DNA of 64,000 nt, from positions 2,837,001 through 2,901,000 of the forward strand of contig NC_063155.1 of NCBI RefSeq assembly GCF_020921035.1, written 5' to 3'. Source of the stretch: Rhodamnia argentea (lineage: Eukaryota > Streptophyta > Magnoliopsida > Myrtales > Myrtaceae). The position numbers and the translations under genes were made by a program. Of this stretch, positions 1-12,470 are shown piece after piece. The notes under the pieces were generated by a model. It was not told the DNA's origin and searched no databases. It saw only the letters and a list, made by a program, of their open reading frames with translations. Numbering within the stretch: position 1 is the first letter of the stretch; the number at the start of each line of letters is the position of its first letter.

Positions 1-455
1 GATGGAGACCGGTGGTCAGCGGATGGCAAATGGCAAAGGGCGAACATGAGCCGAAGAATGAAAATAGGCAGCGGGCGATTGGTGAACGACAATTGGTGAC
101 TAAAGAAAGGCGGACGGCGGCGGGGACGAGAGAGAGACGCTCGGTGGCCAACAAACTATGGTTGGGAACCGAAGGCAAGCAACCGACGGTCGGCAACAGG
201 GATGCGAGAGAAAGGGAGACCGCACAAAAGAGAGAGGGAGTGAGCAATGAGAAAAATTCTTATTTCTATTCATATTCTAGAAATAGAAAGTAGTAGAAAA
301 AATTACTTCTTATCTATGTTCCAAACCTATTTCTAAGCCAAAAAATTATCCCAGAAATTAAAAAAAAATAAAATTTCCTGATCAAACGGATTTCTATTTC
401 AAATATATTCCCCGAAACAAGAAAATAGGAAATAGAACTATTGTAATGCATGCCC
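1..455. mobile_element. Right part of a Harbinger/Tourist-like MITE (truncated by window edge)
   Basis: The right terminus read on the minus strand is GGGCATGCATTACAATAG. It resembles the terminus of the complete element at 34489-35207 (GGGCACGCATGGCAATAC). Both are followed by TTA, the usual PIF/Harbinger target duplication. The interior also matches in style: a GC-rich low-complexity block (about 1-250) followed by A/T-rich sequence with repeated 'tatttct/agaaata' motifs. The left end lies outside the window. The open frame at 12-293 is charged low-complexity sequence inside the element and is not called as a gene. Confidence 0.6.
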
Positions 456-1928
456 TTAAAAGCTGTTTAATTAAAAAAAATAAAAGGATAAATCTTTCTC
501 ATTTGTGGTCAAATTTATAGATTTGTGTGTAATGTGAAAAGTTAGAAAAATGTAAGAAGTCACGATAAATTGCAATCGGAATGGAGGATCGTAGAATTGT
601 CCAGAGCAGAATGGGGAAATTAGGGAAAACGAAGAGTTGGAGAAGGAAAAGGCAAAAAAAAAAGAAGAAAACTCATTGTGCAGTACAATTGTGGAAAATG
701 AATAATTTGAAAAAAAAAATTCTTCAAAATGATCACATATATAGCTTGAAATAATTAGTCAATGACAAACATTTTAATTACTGAAAATAATTTGTGTCTA
801 AATATTTACGTTGATAATAAAAATAAATGATCATTTTGTAAAAAATATTTTTCATATCACTCATTTTTTGTGAAACAAGCGGAACCTTAATACTAGCTTG
901 AGTTGTCACATGGGTTGGGGTCGTAAGAATTGGGTGCACATAATTTGTGCAGAGGTTATAATACTTCAATCACCTCCCTCCCCTCAAACCAAAGTAACCA
1001 AATTCTTGAGTTGGTATGTCTGAAGAAGACATTGTCAAGGAGGGTTTAAGCCTTATTCACGCTTTGAGAATGAGAATGCATTGTTGTAAGGCTTCAATGT
1101 CTCGTTGCAATCAAACGCCAGTAGTTCATGATAACTTTTTTAACTCATTTATCCCATCAAAAACTATCTTTAGACATTTACCTTACTCATACTTCTATTT
1201 GTTTTTTAGGATGAGTTTGAGAGTTGATATCAATCTTTTTACAGTTGTGGTGTTGGTAACCTGTGAGTTATGCTTGAGAAGTCCAACATTTGGAGAATTG
1301 ATATGGTAGGAAGCAATTAATATACCATAGTTGACTTTAACTCATTATCTTAAGCTTTTGTGTGAAGATAGGTCTAATTGGATATGTTAATGGGCTCAAG
1401 CTTAAGTTCCCTATTGATGATCTCCTTGGATGAAGATATCGGACTTCTATTGCTTGCTCTCAACAAGTGGTATCGGAGTTGATGGTAAATTGGTGGGCCC
1501 CCAATCTATTGCAGTGTTTGGTGAATATCTTAAAAAAAGGAATCTGGTGACCAATACAATTTTCGAGTGGTGGGCATTTTGATGTAGCAACATGATTCTT
1601 GTGGCTGCCTTCATGATTTGATTTGGAGAAAGAAACCACGGATGAGATTGGGCGTTGATGGATATTTAAGTTAAGTTACGATGCAAGTGTGAGTTGTGTT
1701 AGAGAATGTTCACATTGGAGAATTGATGTGATGTGGAACAGTTAATATATCTATCCTAATTAGCTCCATCTTGGTGATTTTTTCGAATGAAGGTATCAGA
1801 CTTCTATTGTGCGGTCCTAACACCATGGACAAACCAAATTAACATAGCAAGGGATTCTCTTTTTCATTAAGTTCAGTGCCAATGTCAATTCCCCTTTTCC
1901 TACCATTGCCCACTCAAATTTTTTTTTC
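456..1928. other. Intergenic, no gene recognised
   Basis: AT-rich sequence with short open frames that match nothing I recognise. The longest (1016-1309) has no domain character. One dispersed repeat inside it (about 1465-1660) is listed separately. Confidence 0.6.
1465..1660 (+). repeat. Dispersed repeat with PBS-like motif, copy 1
   Basis: Contains TGGTATCGGAGTTGATGG, close to the plant initiator-tRNA primer-binding motif TGGTATCAGAGC. It is followed by 'tggtgggccccc', 'gtgtttggtgaatatctt', 'aagaaaccacgga' and related strings that recur in the same order at about 42515-42665 ('tagtatccgagccgatag', 'gatgggcctcc', 'gtgtttcgtgaatatctc', 'agaagagaccatgga'). This fits the sequence just inside the 5' LTR of a non-autonomous or decayed LTR element. 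No coding frame survives. Confidence 0.45.
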
Positions 1929-2321
1929 ATGCTGAATGGGACTAGTACGATGTGTATACCATCTAATCAAATATGCCATATCGATTGCCACTTAAGGCTC
2001 ATGTATAAAGATCACATATACAATAAAATTGTCACCAACTGAGATCTAATGCCAAGCGTACTCGAGCCAAATAGGACTAGACATGGTTTTGTTTCCCTTA
2101 ATTACAACTTTCTTCATGAAATAGTCAATGCTGAACGGGACTAGTACGATGTGTATACCATCTAATCAAATATGCCATAACGATTGGCACTTAAGGTTCA
2201 TGTATAAAGATTACATATACAATAAAATTGTCACCAGCTGAGATCTAAGGCGTACTTGAGCCAAATAGGACTAGACAAGGTTTTGTTTCCCTTAATTACA
2301 ACTTTCTCCATGAAATAGTCA
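1929..2321. repeat. Two-copy tandem duplication, about 199 bp unit
   Basis: Copy 1 is 1929-2127 and copy 2 is 2128-2321. Both run from 'atgctgaa(t/c)gggactagta' to 'catgaaatagtca' with few differences and one small deletion in copy 2 (a 'tgccaag' stretch). They are immediately adjacent with no spacer, so this is a recent tandem duplication in non-coding sequence. Confidence 0.9.
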
Positions 2322-2382
2322 AACAGAGAGGGCATGTCATAGATTTATTATAAGCAAGAGCAAATATATAGGACTAGCATAT

Positions 2383-2407
2383 GAGAGAGAGAGAGAGAGA
2401 GAGAGAG
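2383..2407. repeat. (GA)n microsatellite
   Basis: Uninterrupted GA dinucleotide run of about 25 bp, 60 bp downstream of the tandem duplication. Confidence 0.95.
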
Positions 2408-5400
2408 GTGTAAAGTAGCAAATCAGAATTGGAAGTTCACATGCCTTTTACCCTAGGACAGGACAACACCCATTGGCAATTGCAATTGCAATTGGAATCG
2501 GAGGTAGGGAGCCAATGGGACAGCAGAGTTTAAAGATAAGGGTCACAGGTCACCGGGAAGAATGATGTCTGTCGTGGATCAATTGGCAGGGAGAGTTCGC
2601 CATTCGTTTCTTTTCCTTATTCTAATTATTTCATTCCTTTTCCCTTTCGAGATGGAGCACGCACAGCATGAGGCATGATGTGGCGTGCCAATCGAGATAG
2701 ATTTTGTTTTTTTTTTCCTAATTTCCCCTCTTGAAGGGCTCGAGGAAAATGAAATTATTTGGTCACTCCCCAAGTAGTGTGAAGGAGTGTGTGGGTGTGC
2801 GTTCTGGTTTTGTGGGGGCAAAGGCTATAATGTGCACTTAAGAGCTTGCCCTCCCCAAACATGCCTTGTTTGGATCAAAACCTTTTGGCACAGTGTGAGG
2901 CATACATGATTCATGTGGGATCTCCTTCAAGTAGATTCATTCATTTGACATCTCTTTTTGTCTAAAACGTTTTGGTTTCACTTTGAATTGCCATGGTGGG
3001 CCCCCCACCAAGAATGACACCCTTAATCAAAATAAGGCTAAAGAGAAAAACACAAGTAGCTGCGTCCTAGTTTATGAATTGGAAAATTTGAATATCGTGG
3101 AAAGGATTGGCTAAGCAATTACGCACTTGATTGGATGACCGTGGATGGCGTGTTTGAATCATGATGTCTTCTGCTCATAGTAGAATGGGGGTCCTGCCTA
3201 TCGGAGCCTTGTCGGGCGCACATGGACGGGATAGTTTGTGTGCACTGATATAGGGATAGTCGAGCCGAATGTTGGCATGACATTTACTATGCAACAGTTA
3301 AAAAAAAGGAACATAGAATCTGCATTAACATTTACTTTTGATGGGAACTCAAAATGGAGGAATTATTTAATGTTGGGATGCATGTCAATCAAGAGATTGC
3401 AATTTTTGCTAGCTAAAACAGGAAAATATTAGTGGTTGTCTTACCTCTCTCTGGCCTTTAAATACTCTATTGAGCTAATAGTTTAAGAGGGTTAGATCTT
3501 GAATGCAACCGAGAACCGGTTTACTTCTAGATTTTCAATACCCTAATATGGAATTCACATAGATTTTACTCGCTCGACTCTTTTAAGAACTTGTGATCTC
3601 AAACAACTTTCTATATTAGATGGTACTAATAATTATAAGATGTGACTTAAGTTCAATAAAGAGATTGCTACCTTGCAGTTGGACCAATTTGACTAATGAT
3701 CATCCCATGTGAAGATGTTATAACTAGTGAAGTTCCGGGGAGAAGTTTGAGAGGGACCAAACTATATGCATGCATGAACATGTTGCTAGCATATGTATAA
3801 TAAAGTAGCATACTTATCCAAATTGCCATGATAAGCCATCAGTTCTTTTCAAAGGCATTTCTTGGGTCCAAATGTACTTTGCTTTCAATACTTTTTGATG
3901 ATTTGTGACACGACATGTTCCGTTTAAGTCCCAATCAAATATGTCTTCTCCATTCCAGCCAGTTGATGTCCCTTCAAGTGAATGAAAAAGTGAAGGACTG
4001 GCTACATCAACAGCCTTTTAAGGCATTTGATTATCTTAAGTGTAAATCTTAGATAGACAAAGGACTTGGTGAGTTAAGAAGTTCCATCAAAGGACTTGCT
4101 GAGTTAAGAAATTCATAAACGGTTTCTAAATTTGCCTCAAGTCATTATGCAATGTCAAGCTGTTCCCTCATTCAACTTATTTGTTTCAACTGAATTAGTT
4201 TGTCAATCAAAACTTACAAACTTAGGTAAAGTGCATTTAGTTACTTTCTTTGTTAATCCTATCGAGTCGCCGCGGTCCCTCGTCTCATCACAATGGGTAG
4301 GTAAATTAATCGGCACCACAAGAGGCTCTTGGTGGAGAGAGAGATGTCGCGCTTTCTCATATTCATGGAAAATAACCATACGCATCTTTGATGTTGGCAT
4401 TTCCCAAAACAAGACTAAAAAAGTGGGTTCCATCCACCATTTTAGCAAAGAAATTGGATGCGCATGGAACAGTAGCACTCAGGATTGTTCATTAGTGCCC
4501 CCAAAAGATCAACTAGCTAAAGGGCTATAGAAATGTCTAATTGTGTGTATCAATCTGCTATACACACACATGTGTGGGAATTGTGCGCGTGCAGGCATGC
4601 TTGGCGGCTAAAAGGCTTTTTTGGTCCAACGCCAACAAGAATTGCCAATGTCCCTCAAAGCATGGACCTTGTGGGGACTCCCATGTCTCTGCAGACTAAA
4701 ATAATGACAAGCAGAGATAGAATATTGAAACCCTAGATCAAGAATTGGCCCCTTGTGTTGCCAAGAAGTAGGGGCACATCCTAGATGATGCTAAGCAGGG
4801 TGGGACCTCCTTGTGGTGGTTTGATGAGGGCACAATCACAATTCGTATAAGAGTGGGGTCCACTGATGGTCCTTGCCCATCATTTGCGTAGGAGGAGAAA
4901 AAACATTTTAGTTTCTTTTTTTTTTAGAAAATTATTTTCACAATTGAGTGATTCTTTTCGTTCTAACCTACCGACGTAATTATCTAGATAGAAGACTGTA
5001 TTAAAATAATTGACTATTCTTAAAGATTTGAGAAAGGACTCGTTAATTATTGATGCACGATAATTAAATCGACAGAATCAGTCTAGATAGTAATTTTGTA
5101 ATTGATACGAATGTGAAAATACTTTAGATGTACTCGGTATTCGAAAAAGGCCACTTCCACTTGCGGGACCAAACAGCCCACTAGCTAGCTCGTAGCTACT
5201 AGGTTGCATATCCACTCTACAATAGCTTTCTTTTGAGCTTCTCAGCTTCTAAGTTGAAAAGACTTGATTTTATAATCTTAAAGAGAGAAGATTTTGTCAA
5301 ACTTCTTTTCATGTGAAAAGGTGGGTTTGGGATTTTAGTGTGGGAGATTGATTTGGGGACTTTTTAGGGTAGATTCGCTTCGAAAATTATGCGTGCATGG

Positions 5401-5660
5401 TTCGAGGCTTTGGAAAGTGGTTGACCACAGGTAGTGAAGAGAGATGATGCATGTGTTGGCCTGCGTGTAAGATGTGGGCTTATTCCTCTCATGGTGATGC
5501 GCGTGCAAGCCAGGGGGTGCAATGTGTGGTCGTGATGGGTCCAGCATATTGCCCATCCAATCTTTTGAGTGATCATAGACAAGAGCTTCCAATAGTTATT
5601 TCCCATGTCTAACAAGATTGATGCAACGCCAGGTAAGCCACAACAAAAAGAGTAAGGATA
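2408..5660. other. Intergenic, no intact gene
   Basis: No convincing gene. Around 3610-3700 a stop-broken frame reads LDGTNNYKM*LKFNKE, which recalls the 'L-x-G-x-N-Y-x-x-W' start of a copia-type gag, so a retroelement scrap is possible (low confidence). The open frame at 4132-4530 has no recognisable domain and is overlapped by an equally open frame on the other strand (4203-4478). Confidence 0.5.
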
Positions 5661-5664
5661 CGAA

Positions 5665-5990
5665 TGATCTCTGAGCTTGGATTTCATATGTAATGTGATT
5701 TCTGAACTTTAATTAATGTGCAATGTAGTCCATAAACTTGTAATTTGTTCAATGTGATTCTTTGACTTTTTGGTACATGTTTTATTTAATCCAAAAATCA
5801 TATGAAAATGTTCAACATTATTCTTTTACTAACTCAAGTTCAAGGGCAATGTTGAATATTTTCATATAGTTCAGAGCCTAAGTTGAATAGATACCAAAAG
5901 TGCAAGGATTACATCAAACAAATTAAAAGTTAACGGATCACATTGCACATTGAATTATGGTTTAGAGTTTATGTGCGGTTAGTGTCATTT
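5665..5990. mobile_element. Foldback MITE-like element
   Basis: The left arm carries 'atgtgcaatgtagtccataaacttgtaatttgttcaatgtgattctttga...ggta'. The reverse complement of the right arm carries 'atgtgcaatgtgatccgttaacttttaatttgtttgatgtaatccttgcac...ggta'. The two arms pair over roughly 90 bp with scattered mismatches around a short AT-rich loop. No target duplication was identified with certainty, so the ends are approximate. Confidence 0.7.
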
Positions 5991-7167
5991 CTCCTTGAAA
6001 AAATGCGTAAATGTAGGGGCGTTGTACTCTTCATTTGATGATGTACAAAATATTACATTTTCTCTCTCTTTGGTCCTAATTATCAACTTGACATTACAAC
6101 CCTATTGCTATATGAGAAAGCGTCCGTGAAGTTTCTTATGTAACAACCCTAGCCACGACGGGCATGTTTCTTTGCCAGTCCATAGTCTCATGTAGCTGTC
6201 CAGCATATTTTCGCTGCTTTGGCTTGAAAAACGAACACCACCACCCGAGTCATCGCCCTGAGACAAACCAAATACTAGAATTTTGTGACGAATGGCAGCT
6301 GAAAGCCGCCTTACCCGACGCTACTTGCCGCCACGTCTTAGACCCACCAAGCTCGTTGTTGTTGAATGTGTTTTGACGCCTTTAGGGGCTTCTTTTCCAA
6401 AATAAACACCACCTTCGGTCCGCCATCCTCCGACGAGTTAGATCTTAGCAATAGTGTCTCAATTCACCGCTGCACGCACCCTTACATTGATGGGTTGTAT
6501 CCTAACTTGAATTAGAACAATCATACAGATAATAAAAAAATAGATAAAGCATGGTTTACTCACCTCGGAATAGGGTTACGTCCCGCAAAGAGATTTCACT
6601 ATGATTTAGGTTTATAGCCGCTCAACTCATTATAATGATCTCTCATACGAGCACAATATATGACCTAAAATGGGTCCAAAACCTAAGTCTATCCAAAACC
6701 CATTTGATCCCACAATAAACGGGCCAACTTAAACACAAACTTAAGCCCATTGTTGTTTCGAGGACACCGCCTCCGAATCCCCGAATTCCATGTGCAATGG
6801 TCATATATTATTAGTTCATATTTTAGTTTTCCTAAGCTCATGTGGGCGTGCCAGGTATGAAAAACAAGGGTTCTCGAAGTATTCGCCAACTCTAACATAC
6901 ATGCCGCCCAACCCCTCTAGGCATCAAATCCACGTGGCCACATGCTGCTCTCATGATAATCCATGCTAGCCACATGCAACGACATCATTAAACATGTCAG
7001 CTACATACGTCCTCTACTACGTCATGCCACGTCATCAATCCCCAACAACCGCTGACCTTTGACCGTTGACTATCGTTATATGCCATGTATTGAGTTGCAT
7101 ACCATGTATCCTCATGTGGATTCCTTAGGTTGGAAGCCTTCGACCCTCCGAAATCCCTATACACACT
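5991..7167. other. Intergenic, nothing recognised
   Basis: Frames at 6164-6376 and 6689-6898 are short and featureless. No repeat or RNA structure recognised. Confidence 0.5.
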
Positions 7168-7176
7168 AATACACAT

Positions 7177-7933
7177 GGGGAGATGCACATTAGAAGTGCC
7201 AAAAGTTGTGTAAAGCGTTTACTTTAGTGCAAATAACTTCCGCCGAGTCACTAAGTGCTAGATCGAAGAAAAAACGATCATTTAAGTGCTTTCGGTGATA
7301 AATTTCGACCAAACTGATTATGTGGCACTTATAATTAACTTTCTAATTTAACATGGTAAATTTTTTACACAATTTAGTCCACCTGGACTTCCAAAATTAA
7401 AAACAAGCTAACAAAATCAAAAGAAAATTAAATTAAATTTGAAAATAAACTAAAAAATAAAAAGAGAAAGGTTGCACATGCTGTAAGGGTCGGCGACCCT
7501 CTAGGAGAGGGCTGCAGGCCCTTGCCTAAGGTCGATGGGGGTCCCCGGCTATCCTTTACACTCAACGGCCATTGCCGGCGATGGTAGGGCGGCGGCATTG
7601 AGGGCTATGTAGCCCTCACGGACTGCAACCCTATGTTTTTTTAAGCTTATTTTTAATTTTGAATTTTTTTAATTTAATTAATTTTTTGTTTTGTATTTAA
7701 ATTTTTTTAAGTTTTTATCGTTTTCTTATTGCTAACTAGACCTCCAGCAAGCCACGTCGACTTCAGATATTAATAAAAAAAAATGCCACGTTGCATTTCT
7801 GACCAAAGATAATGGAGTTGGCACTTAGGTGATTGTTTTTCAAAAAATCGACAATGAACTCGGTTGTTTCGAAACTTTTGGTATTAAAATAAGCGCCGTA
7901 TACTAATCTTGGCAGTTCTAAGATAATTCTCCC
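7177..7933. mobile_element. Mutator-type non-autonomous element with GC-rich core
   Basis: The terminal inverted repeats begin GGGGAGATGCACATTAGAAG on the left and, as reverse complement on the right, GGGAGAATTATCTTAGAACT; they extend about 60 bp. They are flanked by a 9-bp direct duplication with one mismatch: AATACACAT (7168-7176) and AACACACAT (7934-7942). A 9-bp duplication with long inverted repeats is typical of Mutator-like elements. The core (about 7480-7640) is strikingly GC-rich ('gtcggcgaccctctagg...') in an AT-rich frame. It has the same architecture as 15400-16357, and its ends resemble the short foldback elements in the 36-44 kb cluster. Confidence 0.85.
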
Positions 7934-8231
7934 AACACACATGTATATTATATATCCAATTTCCCTTTTAATTCAGTGCTTGACATTAGTTTCAATAATG
8001 TTAATGATGCTCCAATAATGTTAATGATGCTCCAGGAAAAACGATGATATATCAATTTCAATCGCATCAACATTATCCTTAGTTTTAATTAGTAATTGAC
8101 ATGTTTATTATTAACAAGATAGCTAGATCATATTGCACATATCAAATAGTTCATTACAAAACTTAATTACACAAGTGATTTAAAATATTAAATGGAAAAT
8201 GATAAAAATTTAGAGGATGAAAAAGACTTAG

Positions 8232-8954
8232 GCCCTGTTTGGTTCAGCATTGGAAATGAGCATTAGAGCTCTAAAGTCTCTTGGTCAAATGCAAATAGTA
8301 TTTGGTTCATTTTTTAGCTCACTTTAGGGAGATGCAATTGCATCTCAAATGTTCTCCAAAGTTTTTTAGCCCAAAGTACTTCTAGAGGTACTTTGGGCTA
8401 AAGGACTTTTGCAAAATGCAACTAATTTTTTTTTTCTTTTAAATTTGTCACCTAGAGGTACTTTGAAATAAAAGACTTTTGTGAAATGCAACTAATTTTT
8501 TTTTCTTTTAAATTTGTCACATTAACTTGCTGCCACCCATCCCCGCCGCCCTCGCCCACCGCCACCAACCACCCGCCCCTCCCATCAATCGCCTCCGCCC
8601 GTCGCCACCCGTCGCCGCCGACCTCCGCAGATCGCCGTCCATCACCGTTGACTGCTGCTCGCTGATCGCTACCTACCGCGGCCAACCACGGCCGCCCACC
8701 ATGGCTCGCCAACCACTTCCGCTGCCCCCCATCGATTGCCGCCGCTCGCCGACCGCCGCTTTTTTTTTTCAAAAAGTAAAAATACTTTACAAAATTCATT
8801 TTTCATCGAACAACATTTACGTCAAAGTTGTTTTTCAATGTGTTTTTAAAATACACTTTACCAAATATTACTTGTATTTTAGAAAAGGCTTTTAGATCAA
8901 AGGTATTTGCATTTTCTCAAAGTTCATCGATCAAATACTGAATTAAACAGACCC
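8232..8954. mobile_element. Harbinger/Tourist-like MITE with GC-rich core
   Basis: The left end GGCCCTGTTTGGTTCAG and the reverse complement of the right end GGGTCTGTTTAATTCAG form a terminal inverted repeat. The flanking trinucleotides are TTA (8229-8231) and TCA (8955-8957), a one-mismatch version of the TTA duplication used by PIF/Harbinger. The core (8525-8760) is a GC-rich, CCG-repeat-like block open on both strands, so the frames at 8527-8895 (+) and 8452-8799 (-) are composition artefacts. Its length (723 bp) is close to the 719 bp of the related element at 34489. Confidence 0.8.
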
Positions 8955-9055
8955 TCAATATCGATACAACATATATACGTATTAGTTGATGTAATGCTTG
9001 GGGGGAACTTCATTTGAAATTTAGATATCTCGAAAACGCCATCGAACAGCAGCTA

Positions 9056-9057
<2 letters not shown>

Positions 9058-9128
<71 letters not shown>
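9058..9128. repeat. (GA)n microsatellite, about 70 bp
   Basis: Long uninterrupted GA run, one of the longest simple repeats in the window. No gene lies next to it. Confidence 0.97.
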
Positions 9129-9131
<3 letters not shown>

Positions 9132-9944
9132 CTGCGTTGGCAAAAGGTAATGGTCAACTTTTTCAATTTCATGTATGATCCCCGAATTCAAGGAAAATGT
9201 CGGAAATTATCTGCTGTTAATTTTCTTATATAAGTTTTTTTTTTACGTATAATATGAACATTGTATGCCGTGTGGTGTGAAAAGTAACAAAGGAGTGACC
9301 ATTTTCAAATTAGTTCTTTTGTCCATTAGCATAAAGTAAAGTTATTTAACGGCAACTATGAAGAAGCAAATTATCCGGCTAATGATAACGGTACCTACTA
9401 ATGACGAGCGACATGCAGAGGTTGCCATGCATTAGGGACATTTAGACTTATGTATGATTGTGTTTGTGTTTTGGAGAGAACTGTCGTGCGAATGATTTGG
9501 ACACTTATAATTTCCTTACACTGTGCATGGTTAGGGTTTGACCAGATATGCATGCCCGGCTTTCTTTGAGTGCTGCCTCATTTCTTGCAACATGTATGGT
9601 CTCCAATCTACTCGAGCGTGATTGCTTATTGAAAAGATAGGGATAATTTCTTAGGGACATGAAGTTCCATGTGGAGTAACCATAATTAAGGTGGCTAATT
9701 AGGATGAAATGTATCTATCTCACCAAAATAGTGTCGATGAAATATCTTTCGAAGTATAGATGGATCGATGAGTGAGTTTACAAAGATTGAGAAAGGTCTT
9801 TTGTTGATTTTGAATAGAAAAGTAAATGACACAAAAATTAAAGGGATAGAGATTGGAGATAATCACGGCCAGCCATGTAAATTGCACAAAGTTAAGATAC
9901 AATATGAATTGGCGAAAATGTTATAGTTTTTTTTTTATTAATTG
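9129..9944. other. Intergenic, nothing recognised
   Basis: AT-rich sequence without a recognisable gene. The minus frame at 9720-9902 is short and featureless. Confidence 0.5.
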
Positions 9945-12470
9945 AGGGGGTTTACAAGATTGCACTTAAGGAATTTATAACTCTCTACCAACGGTTGTAA
10001 GTAGAGGTTCTACACAATGGTTATTAGAAATGAAAAAAACTTCCTAAACCCCGTGGTCGAGAAATACACATGATAACGACTAAGGATCAAACTTATTCTT
10101 GGTGTAGTCCTTAAGATAAGGAAAGAACCTACAACCAAAAACTCACAAAGAATTATAATCTGGTTTTTTGCCAAATAAGAATTCATAGGGTAATTTCATG
10201 CTTAAGACCCTTGGACGAAGCCGATTCAAGACAAAACACGTTGTTTGCAAGCTTTCGACCCAATACTTTTTAGGAATTCCACTTTGATGATGCATAGTCA
10301 TGCCAATTCACATATGAGCACATATTTTCACTTGGCAACTTCATTCTGTTCTGGAGTATTTGGGCAAGATACTTGGTTAACAATCCCATTCTTTTGCAAA
10401 TGGATCAAGAAATATGCTCGATTGAGCTCTCCTCCTCCTTAAGATTGAAAAATTTTAATATGCCCTTTAAATTGCCTTTCTAAATATTTCTCAAAATTAA
10501 GAAAACATTCATAAAGTCAAAGTCTTTCCATAATGGAAAGAACAAAGTATATATTGTATAATCATCCACAAAGCAAACATAACAATGAAACCTTTGAAAT
10601 GAGATTATTGGAGCCTTTCCCCAGCGATCACAATGTATCTTTTCAAAAGGCTTAGAAGTAATAGTTTAGATACTCGACCCATTTGACAACTACTACATAT
10701 GATAGAAGTTTTATTCCAAACAATAACAGTAATACTACCTTTATTTTGTAGATGACGGATTGTCGTCAGTTGTGGATGTCCCAAACTGTGATGCAAATAC
10801 TTTCATCAGCTTTCCTAAACTGGTTTGAAATTAATGCTTCTTTTGGTGCCTTCATAGTAAAAAGATCACCTTATTGACTTCCAACTATTAGAACCTTCCC
10901 CTTTTTCAAGTCCTTTATGATAAAACCAATGGCAGATCACTCAAAATTTAGGGGATAGTCGGTTGTAAATTGGCTCGGTGATAATAAATTATTTTTATAT
11001 GAGGAACAAGTAGAACATTTTTTTAAGGCAATGCTCTCTTAGCCCAAATTGATTTGATCATCACCAGTATGGGAAATTTGAAGTGAATCATCATTTACAA
11101 CCATAACACTATCTTTTACAATATATGGTTATAAGTTGAAAAGGTTACCTTCATCTCCGGTCATGTCATTTGAGGTTCACGTATCAGTTCACCATTATGA
11201 ATCCCGACTATCTCGAGCAGTAAGTGCAATAATGGAACATCTAATGGAAGGAAAGATTGATTAAACCGATTAAAATAATCTGAAGCGATATGTCCCTGCT
11301 TTTTACATATTTGACAGGAAACGACTTTGTCTATTCCTTTCACAAGCTTCTCGATGTTTCTTTGATTGAATCATGGCTTGTAACCCTACGAATGCATAAA
11401 ATCAGCCTAGGAATTTTCCTTCTTGGACTGTTATGAGAAAACCCTCTTCCATGCAACAAAAAATGATTGTTGTTGGAATGTCAAAACTATTTTCCCTTCT
11501 TGGTGCTCTTAAAATTACTCCTCTAACTAAAGAAAGTCGTCCCGTGTTCATTTACAAAGGAACTTTTATTTGACGACCGACTCTCAAAGGTTTGTAGTTG
11601 CGAAATCAAGTCAGAGAATTTTGGCATTGGAGGCTTTAACATGGAGGTTGCGAATGAATCATATGATCATCTAAACCATTCGGGACAAAGAGACCCTTTT
11701 TTTTTTGTCCTCAAGAGAACATTCGATAATAGATAACTCATTAAAATGTTTCTAAAAAGCATCAAGATGTTCGTGAAGAGATGAAAAATTATCTCTATGA
11801 CATTTTTGGATTTGTAGAAAAACTGAAACATTCACATTCCTCGGATATATTTTGTGAAGTTAACTACACCTCTGCATATGTCTTCAAGTCTATTACTTGA
11901 GTAAGAAATTCTTCCGAGAGTGTCGCAATGATCCATCCCCGTAGAAGGTGATCTGACCTTCGACTTTGTAAAAACGTTGGATTTGTCACTTCCTTTAAGA
12001 CTCTAGGTTCTTTTTCGGAGGCAGAGGAGGTGATTGTTGAACTCGTGATCTGGTATTTGCCATCAATGAATCCCACAAAATCCTAAGTTTCAATTAGGGC
12101 ATGCATTTATGCTCTCCAACATGAATATTTTGTTTGTGTCGGTTTAGGTGACACAAAATGGCTAATGTTCAAAGACAAGGGGGTATGGATAATTGGGGGA
12201 AGCCATGGTTAAGGATCAATTTCTTTTGAAGGTATGCTCTGATACCATAAAAGAATAAAGATGTTTGATTCTTGATCTCGTACAATTGTTGAGATGATTT
12301 TCAATATATAAAGATATTACAAATTGTTACACTTCTAATGAAACAATACAATGATGGACAATAATAATGAAGATATCATCATATTAAAAAAGTTATCAAT
12401 CCCTTGATTCTAGCAAGTTGAAGAATTGTGATTTGATATCTCTAGATTCTTCTCTCTTAACTGATAAATC
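9945..12470 (-). mobile_element. Degenerate Ty1/copia 5' half: LTR, PBS, gag, integrase
   Basis: Read on the minus strand from 12470: an LTR (about 12470-12248); a primer-binding site; a gag remnant (12076-11864) with the copia-like 'WIIATLSEEFLTQVIDLKT' block; a zinc knuckle at about 11320 (CQICKKQGHIASDYF, with the last Cys of C-x2-C-x4-H-x4-C changed to Tyr); a GAG-pre-integrase domain (10796-10605, HHSLGHPQ...CSSCQMGR); and the integrase core with 'NTPEQNEVAE' and 'KYWVESLQTTCFVLNRL'. Stops and frameshifts break every part. Reverse transcriptase and RNase H are missing. The LTR resembles the one at 17725-17944, which has the missing half in the opposite orientation. Confidence 0.85.
12236..12247 (-). 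other. Retroelement primer-binding site
   Basis: On the minus strand this reads TGGTATCAGAGC, complementary to the 3' end of plant initiator tRNA-Met and directly abutting the LTR end at 12248. It fixes the 5' LTR boundary of the minus-strand copia remnant. Confidence 0.9.

Noticed and set aside
12..293. 93-residue charged frame at the window start
   Set aside because: Lies within a MITE core and is low-complexity; no recognised domain.
8452..8895. Pro-rich (+) and Arg/Gly-rich (-) frames of 115-122 residues
   Set aside because: Both strands are open because of the CCG-rich core of a MITE; no domain.
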